From Fodinibacter sp963800505 (GTDB taxonomy: Bacteria > Actinomycetota > Actinomycetes > Actinomycetales > Dermatophilaceae), in assembly GCA_963800505.1 (NCBI GenBank), contig CAWDBL010000009.1, forward strand, positions 124,001 to 188,000: a stretch of 64,000 nucleotides of DNA, in the 5' to 3' direction. The notes under the pieces were generated by a model, which made no database searches, was not told the DNA's origin, and saw only the letters and a program-made list of their open reading frames with translations. Numbering within the stretch: the first letter of the stretch is position 1; each line of letters opens with the position of its first letter. Shown here piece after piece: positions 19,743-27,548 of the stretch. Position numbers and translations under genes: made by a program.

Positions 19743-20615
19743 TCAGGCCCGGGAGCGGATCGCCTCGTCGGTCGCGATCACCTTGCGGGCGATCTCGACG
19801 TGGAGGTTCTCCACCATTCTGCCCCGGTGGGTCACCACGCCCGCACCGGCGCCGGCATCCCAGGCGGCGAGCACCTCATGGGCGTCCTCGACCTCGAGGG
19901 CCGACGGAGCGAACACGTCGTTGCACGGCTCGACCTGGCCGGGGTGGATCAGGGTCTTGCCGTCGAAGCCGAGGTCGCGGCCCTGCCGGCACTCCGCCTC
20001 GAAGCCACCGAGGTCCTTGACGTCGTTGTAGACGCCGTCGAGGATCGCGACGCCGGACCGCCGCGCGGCCAGCAGGGCGAGCGACAGCGCGGTCAGCAGC
20101 GGTGCGCGGCCCGGCACGTGGCGGGCTCCGAGCTCCTTGACCAGGTCGTTGGTGCCGATCACCAGGGCAGCCAGCCGCGGTGACGCCGAGGCGATCTCTC
20201 CGACGCCGAGCACGGCCGTGGGCGTCTCGACCATGGCCCACAACCGGGTGCGCTCCGGGGCGCCGTGCCGCTCCATGGCCGCGACCAGCGAGCGCACCTC
20301 GTCGGCGCTGTCGACCTTCGGCACCACGATGCCGTCGGGGCCCGCGGCGCACGCGGCGGCCAGGTCGTCCTCGTGCCAGGCGGTGCCGCTGCCGTTGACC
20401 CGGATCGTCACCTCGCGCGAGCCGTAGTCACCCGATGCCGCTGCGGCACAAGCGTTCTCGCGAGCCGTCGCCTTGTGGTCGGGCCCGACGGCATCCTCGA
20501 GGTCGAGGATCAGCCCGTCGACGGGGAGGGACTTCGCCTTCTCGAGGGCGCGCTCGTTGTTGCTCGGCATGTAGAGCACCGAGCGGCGGGGGCGGTATGC
20601 CGTGTCGCCGCTCAC
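19743..20615 (-). CDS. CitE-like HpcH/HpaI aldolase family protein (possible malyl-CoA thioesterase)
   Basis: 290 residues of the citrate-lyase-beta/CitE fold, an HpcH/HpaI TIM barrel. Motifs include RRSVLYMPSNNERAL at the N-terminus, the metal-binding LILDLEDAV, IVVPKVDS, WAMVETPTAV with the catalytic Glu region, and DGKTLIHPGQV. CitE-like enzymes cleave or hydrolyse acyl-CoAs such as malyl-CoA or citramalyl-CoA; stand-alone forms include the (S)-malyl-CoA thioesterase of Rhodobacter. The start overlaps by 4 bp the stop of a gene for a malyl-CoA/methylmalyl-CoA lyase homologue, which suggests they work in succession on C4-C5 hydroxyacyl-CoAs. The specificity is inference. Confidence 0.88.
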   Translation of the reverse strand: MSGDTAYRPRRSVLYMPSNNERALEKAKSLPVDGLILDLEDAVGPDHKATARENACAAAASGDYGSREVTIRVNGSGTAWHEDDLAAACAAGPDGIVVPKVDSADEVRSLVAAMERHGAPERTRLWAMVETPTAVLGVGEIASASPRLAALVIGTNDLVKELGARHVPGRAPLLTALSLALLAARRSGVAILDGVYNDVKDLGGFEAECRQGRDLGFDGKTLIHPGQVEPCNDVFAPSALEVEDAHEVLAAWDAGAGAGVVTHRGRMVENLHVEIARKVIATDEAIRSRA

Positions 20616-21695
20616 GCGCCGGCCTCCGCACCCGCGGTGGCGTCACCCGCATACAGCTCGGCCAGCTCTGGGTCGTTGGAAGACAGCCGCTCGGCGAGCT
20701 CGAGGATGACGAGGCACTGCTTGAGGCTGGCGTCGTCCTCCATCTTCCCGTCGAGCATCACCGCGCCGGTGCCGTCGCCCATGGCCGCCTTGACCCGCCG
20801 GGCGTGCGCCACGTCGTCGGCGCTGGGGCTGAACACCTTCTTGGCGATGGCGATCTGCGCCGGGTGCAGCGTCCAGGTGCCGACGCAGCCGAGCAGGAAG
20901 GCGTTGCGGAACTGGTCCTCGCAGGCGACGACGTCGGCGATGTCGCCGAACGGGCCGTAGTAGGGGAAGATCCCGTGCATCGCGCAGGCGTCGACCATCC
21001 GGGCGATCGTGTAGTGCCAGAGGTCCTGCTGGTAGGTGGGCCGCGACCCCGTGATGTCGCCACCGACTGGGTCCTGGCGCACCAGGTAGCCCGGGTGCCC
21101 GCCCCCGACCCGCGTGGTCTTCATCCGGCGGTCGGCGGCAAGGTCGGCGGGGCCCAGGCTGATGCCCTGCATCCGCGGGCTGGCGCCGGCGATCTCCTCG
21201 ACGCTCGCCATGCCGCGGGCCGTCTCGAGGATCGCGTGCACCAGGATCGGCCGGGTCAGCCCGGCGCGCGCCTCGAGCTGGGCCAGCAGCCGGTCGACGT
21301 AGTGGATGTCCTCGGGGCCCTGCACCTTCGGCACCATCACGACGTCGAGCCGGTCGCCGATCTCGCAGACCAGGGTGGTGAGGTCGTCGAGCGCCCACGG
21401 CGAGTCGAGCGAGTTGATCCGCGTCCAGAGCTGGGTGTGCTCACCGAAGTCGGTGCTGCTGCGCGATCTCGACCAGCCCGGAGCGCGCGGCCTCCTTGTT
21501 CTCGGCCTTGACGGCATCCTCGAGGTTTCCGAGCAGCACGTCGACCGACCCCACGAGCTGCGGCACCTTCGCCGCCATCTTGGGGTTGCTCGGGTCGAAG
21601 AAGTGGATCATCCGGCTCGGCCGGGCCGGCACCTCGCGCACCGGAGCCGGCGCCCCCACGGCGAGGGGGGTGAAGAAGTCCTTGGCGCTGCGCAT
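20612..21695 (-). pseudogene. L-malyl-CoA/beta-methylmalyl-CoA lyase homologue, frameshifted
   Basis: Frame one from ATG 21695 gives MRSAKDFFTPLAVGAPAPV, PSRMIHFFDPSNPKM and LLGNLEDAVKAE, then stops. Frame two resumes at STDFGEHTQLWTRINSLDSP and runs through VVMVPKVQGPEDIHY, AILETARGMASVEEI, MKTTRVGGGHPGY and FSPSADDV to 20612. Joined (about 360 aa) it matches the Mcl1-type lyases that split malyl-CoA to acetyl-CoA and glyoxylate. The break is at about 21450-21456 in a CAGCAGCAC run, consistent with one extra base. As sequenced no full protein is made. The family normally has about 320-350 residues. Confidence 0.75.
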
Positions 21696-21849
21696 GCGGA
21701 AGCCTCTCGTCGGGCTGGTCGGGGGCAGAGCGGTCTGCCGGGGACGCTAGCAGCGTGGCAGCGGCCTGTCGCATGAGCCACGTCACGGTGTGACCGATGC
21801 CGCGGGGACGCCGGCGAGCCTGGACCCGGCTGCACCGCGCGCGCTGCTG

Positions 21850-22239
21850 CTACCCGGCCGTCGGCAGCACGGCGATCGCGTCGATGGAGACCAGGAGGCC
21901 CCGGGGCAGCCGCACGTTCGCCGGCGCCGAGCGGGCGGGCGGCGGGTCGGGCATGTGGCGTGCGTAGACCTCGTTGAGCCGGGCGAAGTCGTCGACGTCG
22001 GCGTAGAAGATCGTGGTCTTGACCAGGTGCGCCAGCGACGACCCCGCCGCCTCGAGCACGGCAGCGAGGTTGCGCAGGGCCTGCTCGGTCTGGGCCTCGA
22101 TGCCGTCCGGGGCGGCACCCGTCGCCGGGTCGATGCCGGCGGTGCCGGAGCAGAAGACCAGTCCGCCGGCGACGACGGCCTGGCTGTAGGGCCCGAGCGC
22201 CGGCGGGGCGAGGGGGGTGTGCACTGCCTGACGGGTCAT
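21850..22239 (-). CDS. RidA/YjgF-family enamine/imine deaminase
   Basis: 129 residues, one chorismate-mutase-like domain, full length. Signatures include LGPYSQAVVAGGLVFCSG (about 16-33), GIEAQTEQALRNLAAVLEAA and ARSAPANVRLPRGLLVSIDA, whose Arg is the substrate-carboxylate ligand of active RidA proteins. The trimer hydrolyses reactive 2-aminoacrylate-type imines released by PLP enzymes. A good ribosome site (GAGGAG) precedes the ATG. It is monocistronic by spacing, 154 bp downstream of the lyase gene start. Confidence 0.93.
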   Translation of the reverse strand: MTRQAVHTPLAPPALGPYSQAVVAGGLVFCSGTAGIDPATGAAPDGIEAQTEQALRNLAAVLEAAGSSLAHLVKTTIFYADVDDFARLNEVYARHMPDPPPARSAPANVRLPRGLLVSIDAIAVLPTAG

Positions 22240-22490
22240 GGTTTCGGCTCCTCGTCGTCGGGACGCGCGGTGCCTGAGTCTGGCAGGTGGGCGACGTGGG
22301 ACGCAGGTCGTAGGCCGCCGGGTGCCCGCCGAGAACGAGGGGTCGAGACATGCCCGGGATCGACGACTCTCCCGGGCGATTCATGACCGGTCGGATGTCG
22401 TCCAGCGGACTCTTCTCCGAGTTCACCGCACTGCCGCAGAGCGTGCCGTCGCGCACAGCCGTCGGCGACGTGGTGTGGGAGAGTGCGGGT

Positions 22491-23117
22491 GTGAGCGAGG
22501 AGCAGCCACCGGCAGCCACCACGGAGCGTCCTGCGACCACGCCCACCGCGCCCACCGCAGCCGACGCTCCGGAGGCGACGGCACCGGCATCCGTCAACGT
22601 CACGCGGCTCATCCACGAGGCGGCCAGCAAGTCCGGCCTGCTCTGGGTGCGCCTGCCCGACGGCAGCAGCCACCCCGTCTGGCACGTGTGGCACGACGAC
22701 GGCGACGACCGGGGCACCGGGCCCGCGGCCTACGTGGTGTCGGGCCCGGGCGAGCAGTCGCTGCCCTGGCTGCCCGACGAGGTCGAGCTGATCCTGCGCA
22801 GCAAGGACACCGGCGGGCGGCTGATCACGGTGCACGCCACCGCGCTCGAGCTGCGACCCGAGGATGCCGCGTGGGCCGTCGCGGTCGACGTGCTGCGCCC
22901 CGAGCGGCTCAACGCCACGGGCGACACCGCCGAGCGCTGGCGGCAGTCGTGCACCATCCACGTGCTCACGCCCCACGGCCGCCTGGTCGAGGGTCCGGGC
23001 TCCTACACCGACGGGTCGGGGGTGGCGCCGGTGCGACCGACCGCCACGGCGACCATCGGGTGGCGCCCCTGGCACTGGCGCGGGCGGGCCGGCGCCCGCC
23101 GCAACAACCGCGCCTGA
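22491..23117 (+). CDS. unknown actinobacterial protein (about 208 aa)
   Basis: After a 30-residue Pro/Ala/Thr-rich N-terminus comes a compact domain (about 35-190) with LIHEAASKSGLLWVRLPDG, AYVVSGPGEQSLPWLPDEVELILRSKD, HATALELRPEDAAWAVAVDVLRPERLNA and a C-terminal Trp/Arg patch. No signal peptide or membrane segment. The repeated phrases suggest a beta-rich ligand-binding or nucleotide-free domain, but I cannot name the family. The GTG at 22491 is favoured because conservation appears to start after it; an ATG at 22350 would add 47 low-complexity residues. Confidence 0.7.
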   Translation: MSEEQPPAATTERPATTPTAPTAADAPEATAPASVNVTRLIHEAASKSGLLWVRLPDGSSHPVWHVWHDDGDDRGTGPAAYVVSGPGEQSLPWLPDEVELILRSKDTGGRLITVHATALELRPEDAAWAVAVDVLRPERLNATGDTAERWRQSCTIHVLTPHGRLVEGPGSYTDGSGVAPVRPTATATIGWRPWHWRGRAGARRNNRA

Positions 23118-23157
23118 CCCCGCCCGCGAGGCGCCCGGGCCGCGCGCCTGACCCCGA

Positions 23158-23163
23158 TAGCCT
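23158..23163 (+). promoter_or_regulatory. -10 box of MgtE-like gene
   Basis: TAGCCT, 6 nt before the GTG at 23170. A leaderless GTG start is implied. Confidence 0.55.
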
Positions 23164-23169
23164 GTCCCG

Positions 23170-24474
23170 GTGAGCACGCCGACCCGCGCCTTCGTCGGCC
23201 GCCTGACCGAGCTCAGCGTCTTCGACCCGCTCGGCGACCAGGTCGGCCGGGTCCGCGACGTCGTCGTCACGTTCAGCCTGACTCGAACCCGCCCCCGCGT
23301 CATCGGGCTGGTCGTCGAGGTGCCGGGGCGCCGCCGGGTGTTCGTGCCGATGACCCGGGTCACCTCGGTCGAGGGCGGCCAGGTCATCACCACCGGCCTG
23401 GTCAACATGCGCCGCTTCGAGCAGCGCGGCAACGAGACCCTCGTGGTGGCCGAGCTCTTCGAGCGGGCCGTGCGGGTGCGCACCGACGAGGGAGAGGTCG
23501 TCGAGGCCACCGTCGAGGACATCGGCATCGAGCAGCTCGGCACCCGCGGCTGGACCGTGGCCCGCGCGTTCGTGCGCACCGGCGCCGGTCGCACCGGGCG
23601 CAGCGGCCTGAGCCGGCTCGGGCGCCGTCGTGGCGAGACCCTCCTCGTGCCGATCGACGCCGTCGTCGGCCTGCGCGAGCCCACCGAGGCCCAGAGCGCG
23701 GTGCGCCTGCTCGAGGCCTACCAGGACCTCAAGCCGGCCGACCTCGCCGAGGTCATCCACGACCTCACCCCTCGCCGGCGGGCCGAGGTGGCCGCGGCCT
23801 TGGGTGACGAGCGCCTCGCCGACGTCATCGAGGAGCTGCCCGAGGACGACCAGGTCGAGATCCTCGCCGGGCTCGAGGTCGGCCGCGCGGCCGACGTGCT
23901 CGAGGCGATGGAGCCCGACGACGCCGCCGACCTGCTCGCCGAGCTGCCCAAGGACCGCCAGGAGGAGCTGCTCCAGAAGATGGAGCCCGACGAGGCCGCC
24001 GACCTGCGCCGCCTGCTCACCTACGACGAGAACACCGCCGGTGGCCTGATGACGACCGAGCCGGTCATCCTGGGCCCGGAGGCGTCGATCGCCGAGGCGC
24101 TGGCCGTGGTGCGCCGGGCCGAGCTGTCGACCGCGCTGGCCTGCACCGTCTTCGTCTGCCGCGCCCCGCTGGAGACGCCCACGGGGCGCTACCTCGGCAT
24201 GGTCCACATCCAGCGGCTCCTGCGCGAGCCGCCGCACGCGTCGATCGGTGGCATCCTCGACAAGGACGTCGAGCCGCTGGCGCCGGACGCCACCTTGGGC
24301 CAGGTGGCCCGGATGCTCGCCACCTACGACCTCGTCGGGCTGCCCATCGTCGACACCGAGGGCCACCTGCTCGGCGCGGTCACCGTCGACGACGTGCTCG
24401 ACCACATCCTCCCGGAGGACTGGCGCGAGGAGCGCCACGACGTCGTGACCCCCGAGGGGGTGCGCCGTGGCTGA
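23170..24474 (+). CDS. PRC-barrel/MgtE-N/CBS protein without transport domain
   Basis: 434 residues. Two PRC-barrel-like sections (about 8-85 and 95-175) lead to an MgtE N-terminal superhelical domain (about 180-290; DLAEVIHDLTPRRRAEV, DDAADLLAELPKDRQ, ENTAGGLMTTEPV) and a CBS pair (about 292-420; GGILDKDVEPLAPDA, GAVTVDDVLDHILPEDW). The five-helix magnesium channel of true MgtE is missing, so this is a soluble regulator-like relative rather than a transporter. The next gene (DUF1003, membrane) overlaps it by 8 bp, and the two may form one membrane-linked unit. Similar pairs occur beside mrp in other actinobacteria. Confidence 0.9.
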   Translation: MSTPTRAFVGRLTELSVFDPLGDQVGRVRDVVVTFSLTRTRPRVIGLVVEVPGRRRVFVPMTRVTSVEGGQVITTGLVNMRRFEQRGNETLVVAELFERAVRVRTDEGEVVEATVEDIGIEQLGTRGWTVARAFVRTGAGRTGRSGLSRLGRRRGETLLVPIDAVVGLREPTEAQSAVRLLEAYQDLKPADLAEVIHDLTPRRRAEVAAALGDERLADVIEELPEDDQVEILAGLEVGRAADVLEAMEPDDAADLLAELPKDRQEELLQKMEPDEAADLRRLLTYDENTAGGLMTTEPVILGPEASIAEALAVVRRAELSTALACTVFVCRAPLETPTGRYLGMVHIQRLLREPPHASIGGILDKDVEPLAPDATLGQVARMLATYDLVGLPIVDTEGHLLGAVTVDDVLDHILPEDWREERHDVVTPEGVRRG

Positions 24475-25048
24475 GCGCGACCGGCGGCCCCGCATCGACC
24501 AGCCCCGCGAGGGTCGTCGCCGCTGGAACGCCCCGTCGGCCTTCACCGAGGAGACCTTCGGGGTGCTCTCGGAGAAGTTCGCCCGCTACATGGGCACCCC
24601 GTACTTCCTCATCGCGATGACGCTCGTCGTCGCCGGCTGGCTGCTCTGGAACACCCTGGCGCCGACGGACCTGCGCTTCGACCCCTACGCGTTCATCTTC
24701 CTCACCTTGGTCCTCAGCCTCCAGGCCTCCTACGCCGCCCCGCTGATCCTGCTCGCGCAGAACCGCCAGGCCGACCGCGACCGGGTGGCGCTCGAGCAGG
24801 ACCGCAGCCGCGACGAGCGCAACCTCGCCGACACCGAGTTCCTCACCCGCGAGGTCGCCGCGCTGCGCATCGCCCTGCGCGACCAGGCCACCCGCGACTT
24901 CGTGCGCAGCGAGCTGCGCGACCTGCTCGATGAGCTCGACGAGCGCGGCCTGGTGCTGGTGCGGCGCGAGGAGATCGAGGCGGCCCAGGAGGCGTCGGCG
25001 GCTCGCGCCCCCTCGGCCGCGGACGAGGGGTCCGGTTCGGCGACCTAG
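24467..25048 (+). CDS. DUF1003 membrane protein
   Basis: 193 residues. Two membrane helices (about 45-65 and 72-95) contain the DUF1003 hallmarks FDPYAFIFLTLVLSLQASYAAPLIL and NRQADRDR just after. A long charged helical tail (about 100-165) with EQDRSRDERNLAD and EVAALRIALRDQ follows; it could form a coiled coil. Function unknown. The start GTG lies within the end of the MgtE-like gene (8-bp overlap). Its TAG stop is the first half of the -10 box for mrp. Confidence 0.9.
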   Translation: MAERDRRPRIDQPREGRRRWNAPSAFTEETFGVLSEKFARYMGTPYFLIAMTLVVAGWLLWNTLAPTDLRFDPYAFIFLTLVLSLQASYAAPLILLAQNRQADRDRVALEQDRSRDERNLADTEFLTREVAALRIALRDQATRDFVRSELRDLLDELDERGLVLVRREEIEAAQEASAARAPSAADEGSGSAT

Positions 25049-25051
25049 ACT
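25046..25051 (+). promoter_or_regulatory. -10 box of mrp overlapping a stop codon
   Basis: TAGACT, 6 nt before the ATG at 25058. Its first three bases are the stop codon of the DUF1003 gene. Confidence 0.6.
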
Positions 25052-25057
25052 GGGGTC

Positions 25058-26191
25058 ATGCCACAGGTCAGCACCGACGCCCTGCACGCCGCCCTCGAGA
25101 CGGTCATCGACCCCGAGATCCGCAAGCCGGTCACCGAGCTCGGCATGGTCGAGAGCGTCTCCGCCGACGAAGCCGGGCAGGTCGCCGTCACCATCCTGCT
25201 CACCGTGGCGGCCTGTCCGCTCAAGGACACCCTCACCAACGACACCACGGCGGCGCTGTCGAAGGTTCCCGGCGTCACCGGCGTCACCGTCACCCTGGGC
25301 GTGATGAGCGACGAGCAGCGCGCCCAGCTGAAGACCACCCTGCGCGGCGGCACCGCCGAGCGCGAGGTGCCGTTCGCGAAGGCCGGCTCCCTCACCCGGG
25401 TGTATGCCGTGGCGTCCGGCAAGGGCGGCGTCGGCAAGTCGTCGGTCACCGCCAACCTCGCGGCCGCCCTGGCCCAGCAGGGCCTGCGGGTGGGCGTCGT
25501 CGACGCCGACATCTACGGCTTCTCCATCCCCCGCATGCTCGGGGTCACCGGCCGGCCGACCCAGGTCGACGACATGATCCTGCCGCCGCTCAGCCACGAC
25601 GTGAAGGTCATCTCGATCGGCATGTTCGTGCCCGGCAACCAGCCGGTCGTCTGGCGCGGGCCGATGCTGCACCGTGCCCTGCAGCAGTTCCTCGCCGACG
25701 TGTTCTGGGGCGATCTCGACGTGCTGCTGCTCGACCTGCCGCCCGGCACCGGCGACATCGCCATCTCGACGGCCCAGCTGATCCCCAACGCCGAGATCCT
25801 CGTCGTCACCACCCCGCAGGCCGCCGCCGCCGAGGTGGCCGAGCGCGCCGGCGCGATCGCGATGCAGACCCACCAGCGGGTGGCCGGCGTCATCGAGAAC
25901 ATGAGCTGGCTCGAGCTGCCCGACGGCTCGCGCCAGGAGATCTTCGGCTCCGGCGGTGGCGCGGAGGTGGCCGCGTCGCTGTCCCGCACCATCGGTGCCG
26001 ACGTGCCGCTGCTCGGCCAGATCCCGCTCGACACCCGCCTGCGCATCGGCGCCGACTCGGGGATGCCGGTCGTGCTCGGCGAGCCCGACTCCCCAGCCGC
26101 CGTCGCGCTGCGCGGCATCGCCAAGGGGCTCGGCACGCGCGCGCGTGGACTGGCCGGCCGCTCGCTCGGCCTCACGCCCGCCGGCCGCTGA
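25058..26191 (+). CDS. mrp: Mrp/NBP35-family iron-sulfur carrier ATPase
   Basis: 377 residues. An N-terminal MIP18/DUF59 domain (about 5-85, with AACPLKDTLT) is followed by a P-loop ATPase with the deviant Walker A GKGGVGKSS (121-129), DADIYGFSIPRMLG and LLLDLPPGTGDIA. These carriers help assemble or deliver Fe-S clusters. The C-terminal CxxC seen in many Mrp proteins is absent at ENMSWLELPDG, as I recall for actinobacterial forms. The only Cys in the first 100 residues is that of the DUF59 domain (AACP), which may bind cluster intermediates. Transcription appears leaderless. Confidence 0.94.
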   Translation: MPQVSTDALHAALETVIDPEIRKPVTELGMVESVSADEAGQVAVTILLTVAACPLKDTLTNDTTAALSKVPGVTGVTVTLGVMSDEQRAQLKTTLRGGTAEREVPFAKAGSLTRVYAVASGKGGVGKSSVTANLAAALAQQGLRVGVVDADIYGFSIPRMLGVTGRPTQVDDMILPPLSHDVKVISIGMFVPGNQPVVWRGPMLHRALQQFLADVFWGDLDVLLLDLPPGTGDIAISTAQLIPNAEILVVTTPQAAAAEVAERAGAIAMQTHQRVAGVIENMSWLELPDGSRQEIFGSGGGAEVAASLSRTIGADVPLLGQIPLDTRLRIGADSGMPVVLGEPDSPAAVALRGIAKGLGTRARGLAGRSLGLTPAGR

Positions 26192-26226
26192 CCGCTTCCG
26201 CGTCAGGGCGGTCGCCGGCGCGAGCG

Positions 26227-26232
26227 TAGACT
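26227..26232 (+). promoter_or_regulatory. orphan -10 box before truncated slipin
   Basis: TAGACT followed after 7 nt by ATC instead of ATG. It has the spacing of a leaderless promoter but no start codon at the expected place, suggesting that the original 5' end of the slipin gene was removed. Confidence 0.45.
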
Positions 26233-26247
26233 CGACAGCATCCGAGG

Positions 26248-26982
26248 GTGCGCAGGGCCGGGTTCGTCCGGCACCAGCCCCCGGCTCGCATCCCGGTCAT
26301 CGAGGTGCTGCACCGCGTCTCACTGCGGATCGTCACCATGCCCATCCAGTCGCAGGGCATCATCACCCGCGACAACGTCAGCGTCGACGTCTCCGCCGTC
26401 GCCTACTTCAAGGTGGTCGACCCGATCCGCTCGGTGGTCGCCATCGAGAACCCCGATGCCGCGATCAACCAGATCGCCCAGACCACCCTGCGCAAGGTGG
26501 TCGGCCAGCACACCCTCGACGAGACCCTCTCGGAGACCGACGCCATCAACCTCGACATCCGCTCCATCCTCGATGTCGCCACCGTCGAGTGGGGCATCGA
26601 GGTCACCCTGGTCGAGCTCAAGGACATCCAGCTGCCCGACAGCATGAAGCGCGCGATGGCCCGTCAGGCCGAGGCCGAGCGCGAGAAGCGGGCCAAGATC
26701 ATCAACGCCGAGGGCGAGGCGCTCGCCGCCGCCGCGCTGGGCGAGGCCAGCGACACGATGATGGAGCACCCGATCGCGCTGCAGCTGCGCAACCTGCAGA
26801 GCCTGGTCGAGATCGGCGTCGACAAGAACACCGTCGTCGTCTTCCCCGCGCCGCTGATGTCGACCATCGCCGAGCTCGGCACCTTCCTGGCGCGCGAGGG
26901 CGGGGCCGCGCAGACGCACGACCGCATCCCGTCGGTGCCGCTCAGCCCAGCCGAGCTCGCGCTGGCCGGCGCCGGCCACTGA
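26248..26982 (+). CDS. SPFH/band-7 (slipin-like) protein, 5'-truncated
   Basis: 244 residues from GTG 26248. From residue 15 on it is a typical SPFH core (IPVIEVLHRVSLRIVTMP, GIITRDNVSVDVSAVAYFKV, INQIAQTTLRKVVGQHTLDE, then the helical AMARQAEAEREKRAKIINAEGE). The first 14 residues do not match; fragments of the expected sequence (FGRVR, GTSPGLA) can be read in the other two frames upstream. The N-terminal membrane anchor normally present (about 60-70 residues) is missing. A membrane scaffold function is likely lost unless the protein is tethered otherwise. Confidence 0.75.
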   Translation: MRRAGFVRHQPPARIPVIEVLHRVSLRIVTMPIQSQGIITRDNVSVDVSAVAYFKVVDPIRSVVAIENPDAAINQIAQTTLRKVVGQHTLDETLSETDAINLDIRSILDVATVEWGIEVTLVELKDIQLPDSMKRAMARQAEAEREKRAKIINAEGEALAAAALGEASDTMMEHPIALQLRNLQSLVEIGVDKNTVVVFPAPLMSTIAELGTFLAREGGAAQTHDRIPSVPLSPAELALAGAGH

Positions 26983-26991
26983 GCGAACGAC

Positions 26992-27492
26992 TCAGGTCGC
27001 GTCGGTGTCCCAGGGCACCGGACGGTCGGGGTCCCAGCTGCGCCGGTCGGTGACCACCGGGCGGTCCGAGGCACCGTAGATGCCGGTCGGGCCGTGGTCG
27101 GTGGTGCTCGCCGCGCTCTCGTCGCCGGGGATCGCCCCGGCTGCCGCCACTCCCCCGGCCACCGCGGCTGCGTCGCCACCCTTGACCGCGCCGCGCACCG
27201 AGTCGATCTCGCCGCGGATCGGCGAGACCGCGTCGTCGAGCGGGTCGAGCAGCGCCTCCTTGACGATGCGGCGAGGGTCGTACTGGCGCGGGTCGTACTG
27301 CCGCCAGTTGATGTCCTCGTACTCCGGCCCCAGCTGGTCCTTGAGCTGGTCCTTGGCCCCCTCGGCCATCACCCGCAGCTTGCGGATGCCGTGCGCCAGC
27401 TTGGCGGCGTACTCCGGCATCCGGTCCGGCCCCAGCACGAACACGGCGATCAGCGCGAGCAGCACGATCTCCCAGCCGTTCACGCCCAGCAC
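26992..27492 (-). CDS. tatB: Sec-independent translocase component TatB
   Basis: 166 residues. A short membrane helix (about 6-22; WEIVLLALIAVFVLGPDRMPE) has the invariant Glu near the N-terminus and the FVLGP hinge. An amphipathic helix (about 25-60) and a long acidic tail follow. TatB forms the twin-arginine signal receptor with TatC. It is the last gene of sigE-rseA-htrA-tatB, 48 nt after htrA, the arrangement known from mycobacteria. The GTG start follows a weak purine stretch. Confidence 0.92.
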   Translation of the reverse strand: MLGVNGWEIVLLALIAVFVLGPDRMPEYAAKLAHGIRKLRVMAEGAKDQLKDQLGPEYEDINWRQYDPRQYDPRRIVKEALLDPLDDAVSPIRGEIDSVRGAVKGGDAAAVAGGVAAAGAIPGDESAASTTDHGPTGIYGASDRPVVTDRRSWDPDRPVPWDTDAT

Positions 27493-27532
27493 CGGGTCAT
27501 CACCGTCCTCGAGTCAGGAGAGCATACGCAGA

Positions 27533-27548
27533 CCGGGTGCTCACCCGG
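27533..27548 (-). terminator. small palindrome at the htrA stop
   Basis: CCGGGTG and CACCCGG separated by 2 nt, overlapping the htrA stop codon and preceding tatB. It may reduce read-through or stabilise the upstream message. The stem is short. Confidence 0.3.

Noticed and set aside
23170..24474. Magnesium transporter MgtE
   Set aside because: The membrane channel domain is missing; only the N-terminal and CBS parts are present.
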